64,000 nt of DNA, from NCBI GenBank assembly GCA_021770005.1, contig JAETRV010000004.1, positions 55,660 through 119,659 on the forward strand. The letters run 5' to 3'. A program made the translations under genes and the position numbers. Below, piece by piece: positions 1 to 7,760 of the stretch (positions are counted from its first letter, which is position 1; the number at the start of each line of letters is the position of its first letter). The notes under the pieces are model-generated. The model ran no database searches. It was given only the letters and a program-made list of their open reading frames with translations, and had not been told where the DNA came from. The DNA is from Anaerotruncus sp. (GTDB lineage: Bacteria; Bacillota; Clostridia; Oscillospirales; Ruminococcaceae).

Positions 1-1076
1 TCGATAATCGCGCGCTCCGAGCTGAATGCCAGCAGCGCATTGTTGTTTTTGAGCACCGGATAGCTATCGCTGTAGACGAGGATGCCCATCATCGGTCCGC
101 CCATAATCAGCTTTTTGGCAGGCTTCTTGTAGCCGCCGCAGAAAGCGATCACGTCCGCATAGCGGGTACCAATCGGGACCACCACATTCTTGGGTTCTGC
201 AATCGCGTCCCCGTCGACAGTCAGGCATTTGGTGACCAGCGGCATCCCAGTGCGCAGGTACTGCCCAATAAATGCGACCGAGGTCACATTATCCAGAATG
301 ACGCCGGCGTCCGCAGGCAGCATTCCCTCTTTGACCACCCGTCCGGTTGTTTCAAAGATGGTGACCTTCTCCGCCCCTTTCGGGTAGAGGGACGGCAGGC
401 TGCAAACCTCAACACTGGGGTCGTTCGCGGTCTCTTTGGTGAGCAGCTCGATCGCCTTCGGCTTGTTGTTCTCAATGCCAATCTTCACCTGTTTGATCCC
501 GATGAACTTTTTGATTGCCGCAATCCCGTCTAAAATGTCCTGTGTACGCTCGAGCATGGTGCGATAGTCGGAAGTTATGTAGGGCTCGCACTCCGCCGCG
601 TTGATGACCAGCGTATCGACCGCATCCAGGTTTTTGGGGTTCATCTTGATATGGGTTGGAAAACCTGCTCCGCCAAGCCCCACCAGACCGGAATTCTTAA
701 TCGCCTTGACAAAATCCGCGTGGGTTTCCACAACAGGCGGCTTCACGTTTTCATCCACTGTCTGCTCGCCGTCAGCCGCAATGACGACAACCTGGCATTT
801 CGACCCGTTGGCAACCACGATCTCACTGATCTCCTTGACGGTACCCGAAACGCTCGAATGGATCGGTGCGGAAAGGAATGCATCGCTGTCGCCAACCAGG
901 GTTCCGACCTTTACGGTATCCCCCTTTGCGACGACCGGCTTACACGGCGGGCCCATGTGCTGCGACATCGAAATGCAGACTTCCTGCGGGATCGGCATCA
1001 CAACACTAGGGCTGTTTTCCGTGTTTTTGAAGTGTCCGATTTTCGCACCCTTCATGGTTTTTTGCAAAAAACTCAT
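1..1076 (-). CDS. rnfC: RnfC, electron transport complex subunit C (3' part outside window)
   Basis: Subunit of the membrane Rnf complex, which couples ferredoxin oxidation with NAD reduction to ion pumping. I translated it from the minus strand; about 358 residues lie in the window and the C-terminal ferredoxin-like part is cut off by the edge. The N-terminal RnfC barrel is followed by a Complex-I-51K-like nucleotide/FMN fold with GLVGLGGAGFPTHIKM near residue 127 and NAAECEPYITSDYR near 155, both typical of RnfC. The ATG at 1076 is preceded by AAGGAGG. The upstream genes (apbE and a Gx protein) are usual Rnf neighbours; the remaining rnf genes should lie beyond base 1. Confidence 0.93.
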   Translation of the reverse strand, partial: MSFLQKTMKGAKIGHFKNTENSPSVVMPIPQEVCISMSQHMGPPCKPVVAKGDTVKVGTLVGDSDAFLSAPIHSSVSGTVKEISEIVVANGSKCQVVVIAADGEQTVDENVKPPVVETHADFVKAIKNSGLVGLGGAGFPTHIKMNPKNLDAVDTLVINAAECEPYITSDYRTMLERTQDILDGIAAIKKFIGIKQVKIGIENNKPKAIELLTKETANDPSVEVCSLPSLYPKGAEKVTIFETTGRVVKEGMLPADAGVILDNVTSVAFIGQYLRTGMPLVTKCLTVDGDAIAEPKNVVVPIGTRYADVIAFCGGYKKPAKKLIMGGPMMGILVYSDSYPVLKNNNALLAFSSERAII

Positions 1077-1134
1077 TTCCCTTTTCCTCCTTGAGATTTA
1101 CATTGCAAGTTATCAAAATTTTGGCGCCGGAGCG

Positions 1135-1638
1135 TCAAAAAAAGATTCTGTTCAGATGCGGCAGGAGCTGCCGCAGGAGCATACCAGTCAGCAGCCCCAT
1201 TCCCACCCCGGAGACCATCAGCACCGGCAGGTAGTAAAATACAGCGCTGCTTTCGAGGATCAGGGCAGCCGCAGCGATCTGCCCGATATTGTGGAACACC
1301 CCACCGGCAATGCTCAAAAAGGTGTGGCTCAAGCGGTCGTTCCCCAGCTTTTTCAGCAGCAACATCGCTGCCACCGAAAGCAGCCCTCCGGAAAGGCTCA
1401 GGCCCGCTCCCACCAGACCGCGGGTTAGCAGAACAAAAAACGCTTTCAGCGCCGCCAGCATAAAGGCTTCCCGCTTTCCCATACAGAACAGGCAGTACAT
1501 AGTGACGATATTGGAAAGCCCCAGTTTGATCCCCGGGATTGGGACCAACCCGGAAAAACTGGCTTCCACCAGGCTGAGCACCACCGAAAGCGCGAACAGC
1601 AACCCCAAAAGTGCAGGTCTTGCCGCTTTGTATCTCAT
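1135..1638 (-). CDS. Gx transporter family / heptaprenyl diphosphate synthase component I-like membrane protein
   Basis: A 167-residue protein made almost entirely of hydrophobic segments, about five or six membrane spans by eye. It resembles the Hpre_diP_synt_I (Gx transporter) family: an N-terminal span, then a PGIKLGLSNIV motif near residue 34, and a glycine-rich C-terminal half. In Clostridia this family is commonly encoded next to apbE and rnf genes; its substrate is not established, and the older prenyl-synthase name probably does not describe its work. Its ATG overlaps the apbE stop by 4 bases, so it is translationally coupled to apbE, and rnfC follows after 58 bases. Confidence 0.8.
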   Translation of the reverse strand: MRYKAARPALLGLLFALSVVLSLVEASFSGLVPIPGIKLGLSNIVTMYCLFCMGKREAFMLAALKAFFVLLTRGLVGAGLSLSGGLLSVAAMLLLKKLGNDRLSHTFLSIAGGVFHNIGQIAAAALILESSAVFYYLPVLMVSGVGMGLLTGMLLRQLLPHLNRIFF

Positions 1639-2681
1639 GGCGTCTCCTCGAACTGATAGACCCCGGTCTGATCCGCTGGAAGGAAACTGTCTTTCAGGCT
1701 TTCCGAGACATAAACCCGGTTTTCCAGATCAACCGCCACCAGGCCGCAGTCGAAGCGGTCCAGATTTTCAAGCACAAACTCCCGGCCCATGATGAACAGC
1801 CAGGTTGACATAAAGTCGGCGTACGCACCATCCGGGGCGATTACCGAAACGGACATCAGCCCATTCTGTGCGGGATAGCCGGTTCTCGGATCCAGAATAT
1901 GGTGATACCGGACCCCATCCTGTTCAAAGAAACGTTCGTAATCCCCCGAAGTTGCAATCGTAAGGTCTGGGATAGTAACGATCCCGAAGTACTGGTTTGG
2001 CGTACCCCTTGGGTCGCGGATTCCAAATTTGAAAGGCGTTTTATCCGGCTTCTCTCCGATCACCATGATGTTTCCCCCGATCGATAGATAACCGGACTTG
2101 ACGCCACATTCCTGCGCAATCCGCCGGGCAACGTCACAGGCATACCCTTTGGCGATTCCTCCGACATCCACCGCCTGCCCCTCCCGGGCAAGACGGACGG
2201 ATAGGGAATCCGGGTCAAACTGAACGTCCTGATAGTCCACCAACGCAAGCAGCGCCTCAATCCGATCCTGCCCCGGAACCTGTGGATGGTCGGAAGTCAC
2301 CCCCCAGGCAACAGCTAGTGGTGCAATCGTCACATCGAAGATACCGTCGGTCTGCCCGGCATATTCGATGCTGCGAGAGAGCAGTTCATAAGTATCCTCC
2401 GAAAGCTGGACCGAATTTTTTCCCGCGTTTCGATTCAACTCACTGATCTCCGAATCCTCCAAATGCATCGACATCCGGGATTCAATTGCGGAGAGTTCCC
2501 GCGCAACTGCGTCTTTTGCCTTTTGCGCATGTTTCCCATAGAAGCTATATTGTACCACCGTATCCATCACGAATGAGGTTCCTGTCACCAGGCGGTTTGC
2601 AGACGCCAGTTCCAGCGCTCCAACCACCAAGGCAATCCCCAAAACAGGGAGCGCGAGCGCAACCCATTTCTTTTTTGTCAT
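1635..2681 (-). CDS. apbE: FAD:protein FMN transferase (ApbE)
   Basis: Transfers FMN from FAD to a Thr/Ser of target flavoproteins; in Rnf loci the expected targets are RnfG and RnfD. The 348-residue protein starts with a Lys-rich stretch and one hydrophobic segment (residues 5-27), a membrane anchor or signal that places it outside. Recognisable ApbE motifs are VDVGGIAKGYACD near 170, SIGGNIMVIG near 200 and HHILDPRTGYPAQ near 260, the last being the conserved metal/FAD-binding region. The length is normal for the family. The start ATG follows TGAGGGGACGGT. It heads the apbE-Gx-rnfC transcription unit. Confidence 0.92.
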   Translation of the reverse strand: MTKKKWVALALPVLGIALVVGALELASANRLVTGTSFVMDTVVQYSFYGKHAQKAKDAVARELSAIESRMSMHLEDSEISELNRNAGKNSVQLSEDTYELLSRSIEYAGQTDGIFDVTIAPLAVAWGVTSDHPQVPGQDRIEALLALVDYQDVQFDPDSLSVRLAREGQAVDVGGIAKGYACDVARRIAQECGVKSGYLSIGGNIMVIGEKPDKTPFKFGIRDPRGTPNQYFGIVTIPDLTIATSGDYERFFEQDGVRYHHILDPRTGYPAQNGLMSVSVIAPDGAYADFMSTWLFIMGREFVLENLDRFDCGLVAVDLENRVYVSESLKDSFLPADQTGVYQFEETP

Positions 2682-2725
2682 ACCGTCCCCTCATTCAACT
2701 ACTTTTTCCCAGCCTGCCCTCACGA

Positions 2726-2753
2726 AAACACCCCGCGGGCAGGCGGGGTGTTT
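2726..2753 (-). terminator. Rho-independent terminator after the 2784-3224 gene
   Basis: AAACACCCCGC and GCGGGGTGTTT form an 11-bp stem around a 6-base loop, located between the end of the gene at 2784 and the start of apbE at 2681. The T-rich end belongs to the stem on either strand, so it could end transcripts coming from the efp side. Confidence 0.7.
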
Positions 2754-2783
2754 CCCTAAGATACAGGATACAAGCCGAACAGC

Positions 2784-3224
2784 TTATTTATCGCAGTCGC
2801 AATGATCGTCCCCGCAATCCTCTTCGAGATCGAACTCAAGCAGTTCGCCGCAATTCGGGCAGGTAGTCTGCCCCTCTTCCAGCATGTCGGAGTCGATGCA
2901 GACAGTATCCCCACAGGTCGGGCAACAGACTTCATAGAGGTCGCCATCCAGATAATCGTCGTCCTCATCGTCTTCACAGCCACAGCCGCATTCCTCATCG
3001 TCAAGGTCATAGAAATCCTCTTCCAGGCTTCCCAGGTCCTCATCGATCGTTTCTACCTGCTCGCTCAGTTCGTCCACCTGAGACTCCAAATCAGAAATGG
3101 TGAGGGCCATATCATCAATAGCGCCAATCAGTGCATTGATGATCTTCCCCTCTTTGGTCGAATCGTCAATCCCCAGCCCTTCGGCCAGTCCTTTGATATA
3201 AGCGGCTCTTTCGGTAATTGTCAT
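2784..3224 (-). CDS. CD1247 N-terminal domain-type protein with zinc-ribbon-like cysteines
   Basis: A 146-residue acidic protein. Residues 1-45 (start MTITERAAYIKG) match the N-terminal domain seen in C. difficile CD1247-type proteins; residues 35-65 look like a short coiled coil (DLESQVDELSEQVETIDEDL); then come a C-x-C Cys cluster, a long Asp/Glu stretch, and two CPxC knuckles (CCPTCGD and TCPNCGE) that resemble a zinc ribbon. The function is unknown. I chose ATG 3224 over an upstream ATG at 3257 because GGGAGG lies at the right distance before 3224. efp ends 53 bases upstream on the same strand, so the two are probably cotranscribed. Confidence 0.75.
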   Translation of the reverse strand: MTITERAAYIKGLAEGLGIDDSTKEGKIINALIGAIDDMALTISDLESQVDELSEQVETIDEDLGSLEEDFYDLDDEECGCGCEDDEDDDYLDGDLYEVCCPTCGDTVCIDSDMLEEGQTTCPNCGELLEFDLEEDCGDDHCDCDK

Positions 3225-3277
3225 AGCAGTTACCTCCCTTTTTTCATAAAATAACAATCCATCAGAAAAATCTGTAA

Positions 3278-3835
3278 TTATGCGCGCTCCATATATTCGC
3301 CTGTACGGGTATCAACCTTGATGTGGTCCCCTTCCTCGATAAAGAGCGGAACCTTGATCTCGGCGCCGGTTTCGAGCTTCGCGGGCTTGGTGGCGTTGGT
3401 CGCGGTATCGCCCTTAAAGCCGGGATCGGTCTCGACAACCTCCAACTCTACAAAGAACGGCGGCTCCACGCCAAAGACATTCCCTTTGTAGGAGAGCACC
3501 TTGCAGTCCATATTCTCCTTGACAAACTTGAAGTTATCCCCGAGGGTATCCGCAGAAATCGGGATATTCTCGTAGGTCTCATTGTCCATAAAATAGTAAA
3601 GATCGCCGTCCTGATACAGGTACTGCATGTCCTTTCTCTCGACAAACGCGGTCGGGAATTTTTCGGTCGGGCTGAAGGTTTTCTCAGTCACCGCACCGGA
3701 AATGACATTCCTGATCTTGGTTCTGACAAAGGCCGCGCCCTTCCCAGGCTTTACATGCTGGAACTCGATGATCTGGACCACATTCCCGTCCATCTCAAAG
3801 GTCACGCCATTCCTAAAATCGCCGGCAGAAATCAT
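3278..3835 (-). CDS. efp: Translation elongation factor P
   Basis: Relieves ribosome stalling on consecutive prolines. The 185-residue length and three-domain order fit: KOW-like domain I, then two OB folds. The modification loop reads [12 protein letters not shown], with Lys32 at the tip as in Bacillus, where this lysine carries a small modification. The C terminus [13 protein letters not shown] is the standard EF-P signature. ATG 3835 is used because TTGGAGG precedes it; an upstream in-frame ATG at 4018 would add 61 non-conserved residues. Upstream M24 peptidase and aroQ are the common Firmicute synteny for efp. Confidence 0.97.
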   Translation of the reverse strand: MISAGDFRNGVTFEMDGNVVQIIEFQHVKPGKGAAFVRTKIRNVISGAVTEKTFSPTEKFPTAFVERKDMQYLYQDGDLYYFMDNETYENIPISADTLGDNFKFVKENMDCKVLSYKGNVFGVEPPFFVELEVVETDPGFKGDTATNATKPAKLETGAEIKVPLFIEEGDHIKVDTRTGEYMERA

Positions 3836-3920
3836 ATTGTTACCTCCAAAAGTTATGATACAATCCTCGATGTTCCCCGATTTCAGGCAGGGCAACGCTG
3901 TATCACTGATTAACACTCTA

Positions 3921-3949
3921 ATTTTATAGCAAAACCACAAATATTGCAA
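3921..3949 (-). promoter_or_regulatory. Putative sigma-A promoter for efp
   Basis: On the minus strand TTGCAA (3949-3944), 17 bases, then TAAAAT (3926-3921). It sits about 85 bases before the efp start and after the end of the M24 peptidase gene. Confidence 0.5.
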
Positions 3950-4018
3950 GCCCTTTTGCGGGAAATCTGATAATTTATTCTGTATATCCATACAAAATGG
4001 TATCATTTTATGGCACAA

Positions 4019-5095
4019 TTATGGAAGAATGAGCAGTTGCTTTTCAGATGCGGTCAAATTTTCACATCCATCCGCTGTAATGTGGACAAGGTCCTCAATC
4101 CGTACGCCAAACTTTCCTTCCAGGTAGATGCCCGGCTCCACCGAAAGCACCATACCAGCCTCGCAAACGGTTTTATCCACGGTCGAAAAAGCGGGCGGCT
4201 CATGGATCTCAATGCCGAGGGAGTGCCCGGTCCCATGTCCAAATGCTTCCCCATATCCAGCCGCTGTAATCAAATCCCGCGCTGCCGCATCAACCGTTTT
4301 GCATGGGACGCCCGCGCGCACCGCCGCAATCCCGGCAAGCTGGGCATCCAGCACCATCTGATAAACCCGGCGCTGCTCATCCGAAACCGCCCCTACCGCG
4401 ACCGTACGGGTCATGTCCGAACAGTACCCATCGACCATGCACCCAAAGTCCATCGTGATAAAATCACCGCGTTCCACCGGCTTTTCGCCCGGCACTCCGT
4501 GGGGCATTGAGGAATTCTTGCCCGAAACCACGATATAGTCGAACGAGGGCCGCTCAGAACCATGCCGGTAGCAGAAGTCCAGCAGCTCTCCGGCGATCTC
4601 CCGCTCGGTCCGGCCTTCCTTGATATAACCACAGATATGGGAAAACGCCTCATCGGTGATCTTCTGCGCCGCCCTGATCGAAGCGATCTCCTCCGGCGAT
4701 TTGATCATCCGCATCCGCCGGATCGCAGAATCCACCTCCGGCTTCGAGACCAGGGATACCTTGGAAAGCCCCTTCTGAAACCGCGCATATTGGGAAAGGT
4801 TCAGATAGTCCCCTTCGACCGCAACCGTCCGAACGCCATGTTTCTGGAGCTGCTCGCTGATCTGCTCAAACAGTTTTCCCTGCAAAATGACTTCGCATCC
4901 GTGGATGTCCCTCTTCGCGCGCTCGTAATAGCGCGAATCAATCCAAAATACCGCCGGCGCCTGCCTGAAAACCAGCAGCGTTCCCGCCGAAGAGCGCAGT
5001 CCGGTAAAATACTGCCTATTGACCGCCTCGCAGATCAGCATTGCATCAACGTCATCCGGCAGCTGCTGCGCAAGCCGCTGTATCCTTCCTTCCAT
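4019..5095 (-). CDS. M24B family Xaa-Pro aminopeptidase
   Basis: Cytosolic metallopeptidase that removes N-terminal residues preceding proline. 358 residues: creatinase-like N-terminal domain (1-125) and pita-bread catalytic domain. Metal ligands are visible in the expected order: Asp in TMDFGCMVDGYCSDMTRT, His in FGHGTGHSLGIEIHEPP, Glu in SVEPGIYLEGKFGVRIED. ATG 5095 lies 16 bases after the aroQ stop and follows AAAGGGG; the longer in-frame extension to 5197 would overlap aroQ and is not conserved. It corresponds in position to Bacillus yqhT, between aroQ and efp. Confidence 0.92.
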   Translation of the reverse strand: MEGRIQRLAQQLPDDVDAMLICEAVNRQYFTGLRSSAGTLLVFRQAPAVFWIDSRYYERAKRDIHGCEVILQGKLFEQISEQLQKHGVRTVAVEGDYLNLSQYARFQKGLSKVSLVSKPEVDSAIRRMRMIKSPEEIASIRAAQKITDEAFSHICGYIKEGRTEREIAGELLDFCYRHGSERPSFDYIVVSGKNSSMPHGVPGEKPVERGDFITMDFGCMVDGYCSDMTRTVAVGAVSDEQRRVYQMVLDAQLAGIAAVRAGVPCKTVDAAARDLITAAGYGEAFGHGTGHSLGIEIHEPPAFSTVDKTVCEAGMVLSVEPGIYLEGKFGVRIEDLVHITADGCENLTASEKQLLILP

Positions 5096-5111
5096 CTGGA
5101 TGCCCCTTTCT

Positions 5112-5543
5112 TTATTCGATCCGCGACAGCGCGTCGACTGCCAGCAGATAGCTTCCCTTCCCGAATCCAAAGATACCGCCCTTGCAGACCGGGGCAATCA
5201 CCGAAACGTGCCGGAACTCCTCTCTTGCGTGGACGTTTGACAGGTGCACCTCGATCACTGGAATGCGGATCGCCGCGATTGCATCCCGGATCGCAATGCT
5301 GTAATGGGTGTAAGCGCCTGCATTGAGGATGATCCCATCATAGACCCCGCGCGCCGCATGCAGGTGGTCGATCAGCTCCCCCTCGCTGTTTGACTGAAAT
5401 ACATCGCACTCCATCCCTAAACGGTTCGCATGTGCGACCGTCTCCTGATTGATCGAGTCGAAGCTCTCGGAACCATAAATTCCCGGTTCCCTCTCCCCCA
5501 CCAAATTGATATTGGGGCCCTGCATCAGCAGTATCTTTTTCAT
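5112..5543 (-). CDS. aroQ: 3-dehydroquinate dehydratase, type II
   Basis: Third step of the shikimate pathway, 3-dehydroquinate to 3-dehydroshikimate. At 143 residues it has the usual type II size. Signature parts are GPNINLVGEREPGIYG (N terminus with the catalytic Tyr region and flexible-loop Arg), QSNSEGELIDHLH, NAGAYTHYSIAIRDA and VIEVHLSNVHAREEFR, including the catalytic His. The start overlaps the stop of the upstream TIM-barrel gene by 4 bases. It is the only shikimate-pathway gene in this window. Confidence 0.96.
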   Translation of the reverse strand: MKKILLMQGPNINLVGEREPGIYGSESFDSINQETVAHANRLGMECDVFQSNSEGELIDHLHAARGVYDGIILNAGAYTHYSIAIRDAIAAIRIPVIEVHLSNVHAREEFRHVSVIAPVCKGGIFGFGKGSYLLAVDALSRIE

Positions 5544-6412
5544 GTGAAGTTTCCTCCTGCCGCCAAAAAAAGTTCTTTCATCGCCGCCGCGTCCTCGGCT
5601 TGTGTCCCTGCGGATTCACAGATAATCGTTGGCGTGCACCCCTTTTTGACAATCAGTTCGGCAACCGGTTCGAACTCCGGCCCAAACTCGGTGTCCGCAA
5701 AGGTGAGATGGCATTTTTCACCGCCTGGAATGGTGTAAGCGATCTTGCTGAAATGCGAATGGAACATCCGCATCCGGTCGGTCCCGATCTCGTTTTCCAT
5801 CTTTTCAAAAATTTCAGTGAACGCCGCCTCGCTATTCAAGCTGCCAAATGTCCGGGCATTCAGGTGTCCGAAATCAATGCAGGGCAGGATTCTGTCATCC
5901 AGCTTGCAGAGCGCGAGCACTTCCTCCAGCGTGCCGAGCTGGTTGACCTTGCCCATCGTTTCAGGGCACATATGGATATGGGAAAGGCCCTCCTCATCAA
6001 GCGCTGCGATACATTTTTTGGTCGTATCTATCGCCAGCTCCAACGCTTGTTCCCGGCTGATCTTGCCGCAGGAACCGGTGTGGATCACCACCCTGTCTCC
6101 TCCCAGCGCATGGACCGCCCGCGCCGATTGCAATACATAGTCAACGCTCTTATCCCGTTTCTCCGGATCGACGCTCGACATGGAAATATAGTAGGGCGCG
6201 TGGAGGCTGAGCTGGATATCCTGCTCGGCCGCAGCCTGCCCAAACGCTTGTGCCGCGGTCTCCGAAATTTTAACGCCCCGTCCGCACTGGTATTCGTAGG
6301 CATTCAGCTCCCATCTCCCAAGATATTCCGGAATCTGGGTATTCTTTTTGTACCCCAGCTCGGAAAAGCTCTGCGCATTCCCTGCGGGTCCAAATCTGGT
6401 TTTCAACTTCAT
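5540..6412 (-). CDS. TIM-barrel protein of the endonuclease IV / sugar isomerase superfamily
   Basis: 290 residues resembling AP endonuclease IV (Nfo): LSLHAPYYISMSS near residue 75, VIHTGSCGK near 120, HMCPETMGK near 157, CIDFGHLNAR near 190 and FHSHFSK near 230, which supply the His, Glu and Asp metal ligands of the family. The stop overlaps the aroQ start, and its own ATG overlaps the yqeG stop by 4 bases. Known Nfo enzymes cleave abasic DNA, but this clade (about 290 aa, starting with LKTRFGPAGN) is often annotated only as a deoxyribonuclease IV-like TIM barrel, so I keep the specific activity open. Confidence 0.8.
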   Translation of the reverse strand: MKLKTRFGPAGNAQSFSELGYKKNTQIPEYLGRWELNAYEYQCGRGVKISETAAQAFGQAAAEQDIQLSLHAPYYISMSSVDPEKRDKSVDYVLQSARAVHALGGDRVVIHTGSCGKISREQALELAIDTTKKCIAALDEEGLSHIHMCPETMGKVNQLGTLEEVLALCKLDDRILPCIDFGHLNARTFGSLNSEAAFTEIFEKMENEIGTDRMRMFHSHFSKIAYTIPGGEKCHLTFADTEFGPEFEPVAELIVKKGCTPTIICESAGTQAEDAAAMKELFLAAGGNFT

Positions 6413-6906
6413 GGTTCTTTTCTCCGATCTCCGCGCAGGAGCACTCGTTCCACTGCGCGCTTCAATTTAAAAAACAGGAATGGCTCCAACTCGATCGGTT
6501 CGACCAGAATCGAGACAATCCCTGCCAGGTTGCCACAGAGCACATCGGTAAAAAGCTGATCTCCAATTATTGCCATCCCTTGTCTCTGGACCCCCAGCCG
6601 CTCCTGTGCGCGCCGCACACCGCCGGTTAAGGGTTTCGCCGCATTTGCAATACAGCCAAGTCCCAACTGCCTGGCGAACGGTTCGACCCGTTCAGGCCGG
6701 TTGTTCGAGAGAACCAGCAATTTAATCCCCGCCTTTTGCATCTGCGCAATCCACCGGCGGACCTCATGCGGGACCTCGGGATTGTCGTGGGTAGTCAGCG
6801 TGTTGTCCACATCGAGCAATGCCACCAAAATTCCTTGCGCCGCAAACCATTCCGGAGAGATTTCCCAAACCCGATGAAATCTGTAGCAGGGGTAAAAAAG
6901 CGACAT
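6409..6906 (-). CDS. YqeG family HAD-IIIA phosphatase
   Basis: 165-residue HAD-superfamily phosphatase. Motif I is LLDVDNTLTTHD with the two catalytic aspartates, motif II LVLSNN, and motif III/IV region IGDQLFTDVLCGN. YqeG proteins are widely conserved in Firmicutes, usually beside yqeH or aroE-type genes; a mitochondrial homologue dephosphorylates phosphatidylglycerophosphate, which is a possible but unproven role here. I chose ATG 6906 because GGGAGGAGGGG precedes it; the ATG at 6924 lies inside that ribosome binding site. Confidence 0.87.
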   Translation of the reverse strand: MSLFYPCYRFHRVWEISPEWFAAQGILVALLDVDNTLTTHDNPEVPHEVRRWIAQMQKAGIKLLVLSNNRPERVEPFARQLGLGCIANAAKPLTGGVRRAQERLGVQRQGMAIIGDQLFTDVLCGNLAGIVSILVEPIELEPFLFFKLKRAVERVLLRGDRRKEP

Positions 6907-7029
6907 CTGTGCCCCTCCTCCCATGCACCATTGTGGGCCCCTCCGAACTGGACGCCGGAAGGGTTTTTACAGCGCACTATGCGGATATTGTAGCACAGAT
7001 GCCCGGCTTTTACAACCGTAGAAAGGAAA

Positions 7030-7054
7030 AACCGGCAGAAGATTCCCGCCGGTT
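7030..7054 (-). terminator. Terminator of rpsU
   Basis: On the minus strand AACCGGC, an 11-base loop, GCCGGTT, then TTTCC; it starts 18 bases beyond the rpsU stop. Confidence 0.8.
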
Positions 7055-7072
7055 CCTGTTCACAATATGCAA

Positions 7073-7249
7073 TTATTTGAACTTGCGCTTGCGAGCAGCC
7101 TCAGATTTCTTTTTCCGCTTGACAGAAGGCTTCTCGTAGTGCTCTCTTTTACGGACCTCAGCGAGAACGCCGGAGCGGGCACAGGAGCGTTTAAATCTAC
7201 GCAGCGCGCTGTCCAAAGACTCATTGTCTTTAATTCTGATTTCTGACAT
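7073..7249 (-). CDS. rpsU: Small ribosomal subunit protein bS21
   Basis: 58-residue basic ribosomal protein. I read it directly from the minus strand: it begins [19 protein letters not shown], continues [17 protein letters not shown], and ends in a Lys/Arg-rich tail ([14 protein letters not shown]), all typical of bS21. GGGAGG lies at a good distance before ATG 7249. It has its own strong promoter (7316-7345) and terminator (7030-7054), so it is a monocistronic unit. The type III R-M genes point away from it on the other side of a 500-base gap. Confidence 0.97.
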   Translation of the reverse strand: MSEIRIKDNESLDSALRRFKRSCARSGVLAEVRKREHYEKPSVKRKKKSEAARKRKFK

Positions 7250-7298
7250 TTACCAATTCCCTCCCCACGCCTTAAGGCCGGAGTTATCATCCACAGTT

Positions 7299-7307
7299 TG
7301 TGGATAA
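7299..7307 (-). promoter_or_regulatory. Perfect DnaA-box sequence in the rpsU leader
   Basis: TTATCCACA on the minus strand matches the high-affinity DnaA box exactly. It starts about ten bases downstream of the rpsU -10 element, at the expected transcription start, and is one arm of the imperfect palindrome ATCCACA-N3-TGTGGAT. No cluster of further boxes was seen nearby, so this is not an origin. Confidence 0.5.
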
Positions 7308-7315
7308 CATGGCTC

Positions 7316-7345
7316 ATTATACAATGCATCTGTGCAATTTGTCAA
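7316..7345 (-). promoter_or_regulatory. Promoter of rpsU
   Basis: TTGACA (7345-7340), an 18-base spacer and TATAAT (7321-7316) on the minus strand; both hexamers match the sigma-A consensus perfectly. Confidence 0.85.
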
Positions 7346-7547
7346 GCCATTTGCTGCCAACCAAAAAAATTTCATTATTTCGCCATGAATTTGTCCAATT
7401 TGGGATGCCCAGAAATAGGTGAAGCCCCTTCCAACTGCTTGGACATCCAAAAAATGTAAAAATCAGAACGAAACGGATAATCTTTTTACCACAAGCTGCC
7501 CATGAGAACGAACGGCAAATATGGTTCGACAGATCATCGCAATAAAA

Positions 7548-7576
7548 TTGTATTTCTCTGCTTTTTGTGTTATTAT
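7548..7576 (+). promoter_or_regulatory. Putative promoter of the type III R-M operon
   Basis: TTGTAT (7548-7553), 17 bases, TATTAT (7571-7576). The gap from 7346 to 7760 otherwise holds no gene; beyond this promoter it contains only the tandem repeat and hairpins listed next. Confidence 0.5.
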
Positions 7577-7580
7577 AAAA

Positions 7581-7604
7581 ATTACGGGCTATATTACGGG
7601 CTAT
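7581..7604 (+). repeat. Tandem 12-base repeat
   Basis: ATTACGGGCTAT occurs twice with no gap, five bases after the -10 element, i.e. at the expected transcription start of the mod-res operon. Confidence 0.85.
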
Positions 7605-7641
7605 CCAAAAAAACGTTTGGTCTGTCTCTTGCACTGATAAC

Positions 7642-7680
7642 AACCTATTGTATAGGTTCGATAATGGGGTATCGTATTTT
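7642..7680 (+). promoter_or_regulatory. Two adjacent hairpins in the mod leader
   Basis: AACCTAT-N3-ATAGGTT (7642-7658) is directly followed by CGATA-N6-TATCG (7659-7674) and a T-rich run TATTTTT. The second could act as a weak terminator or attenuator; either palindrome could also be a protein operator. Confidence 0.5.
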
Positions 7681-7760
7681 TAAGGGCCCAGCATAGGAAA
7701 CCATCCGCATCGAAATACAAAAGAAAGTAGATAGCATTCTGCATCTATGGGGGAATGATA

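Noticed and set aside
7281..7310. Replication origin suggested by the DnaA box
   Set aside because: Only one perfect box is present, with no dnaA/dnaN genes or AT-rich unwinding region.
7250..7760. Small open frames in the gap between rpsU and mod
   Set aside because: None has a ribosome binding site or recognisable sequence; the region is better explained by promoters, repeats and hairpins.
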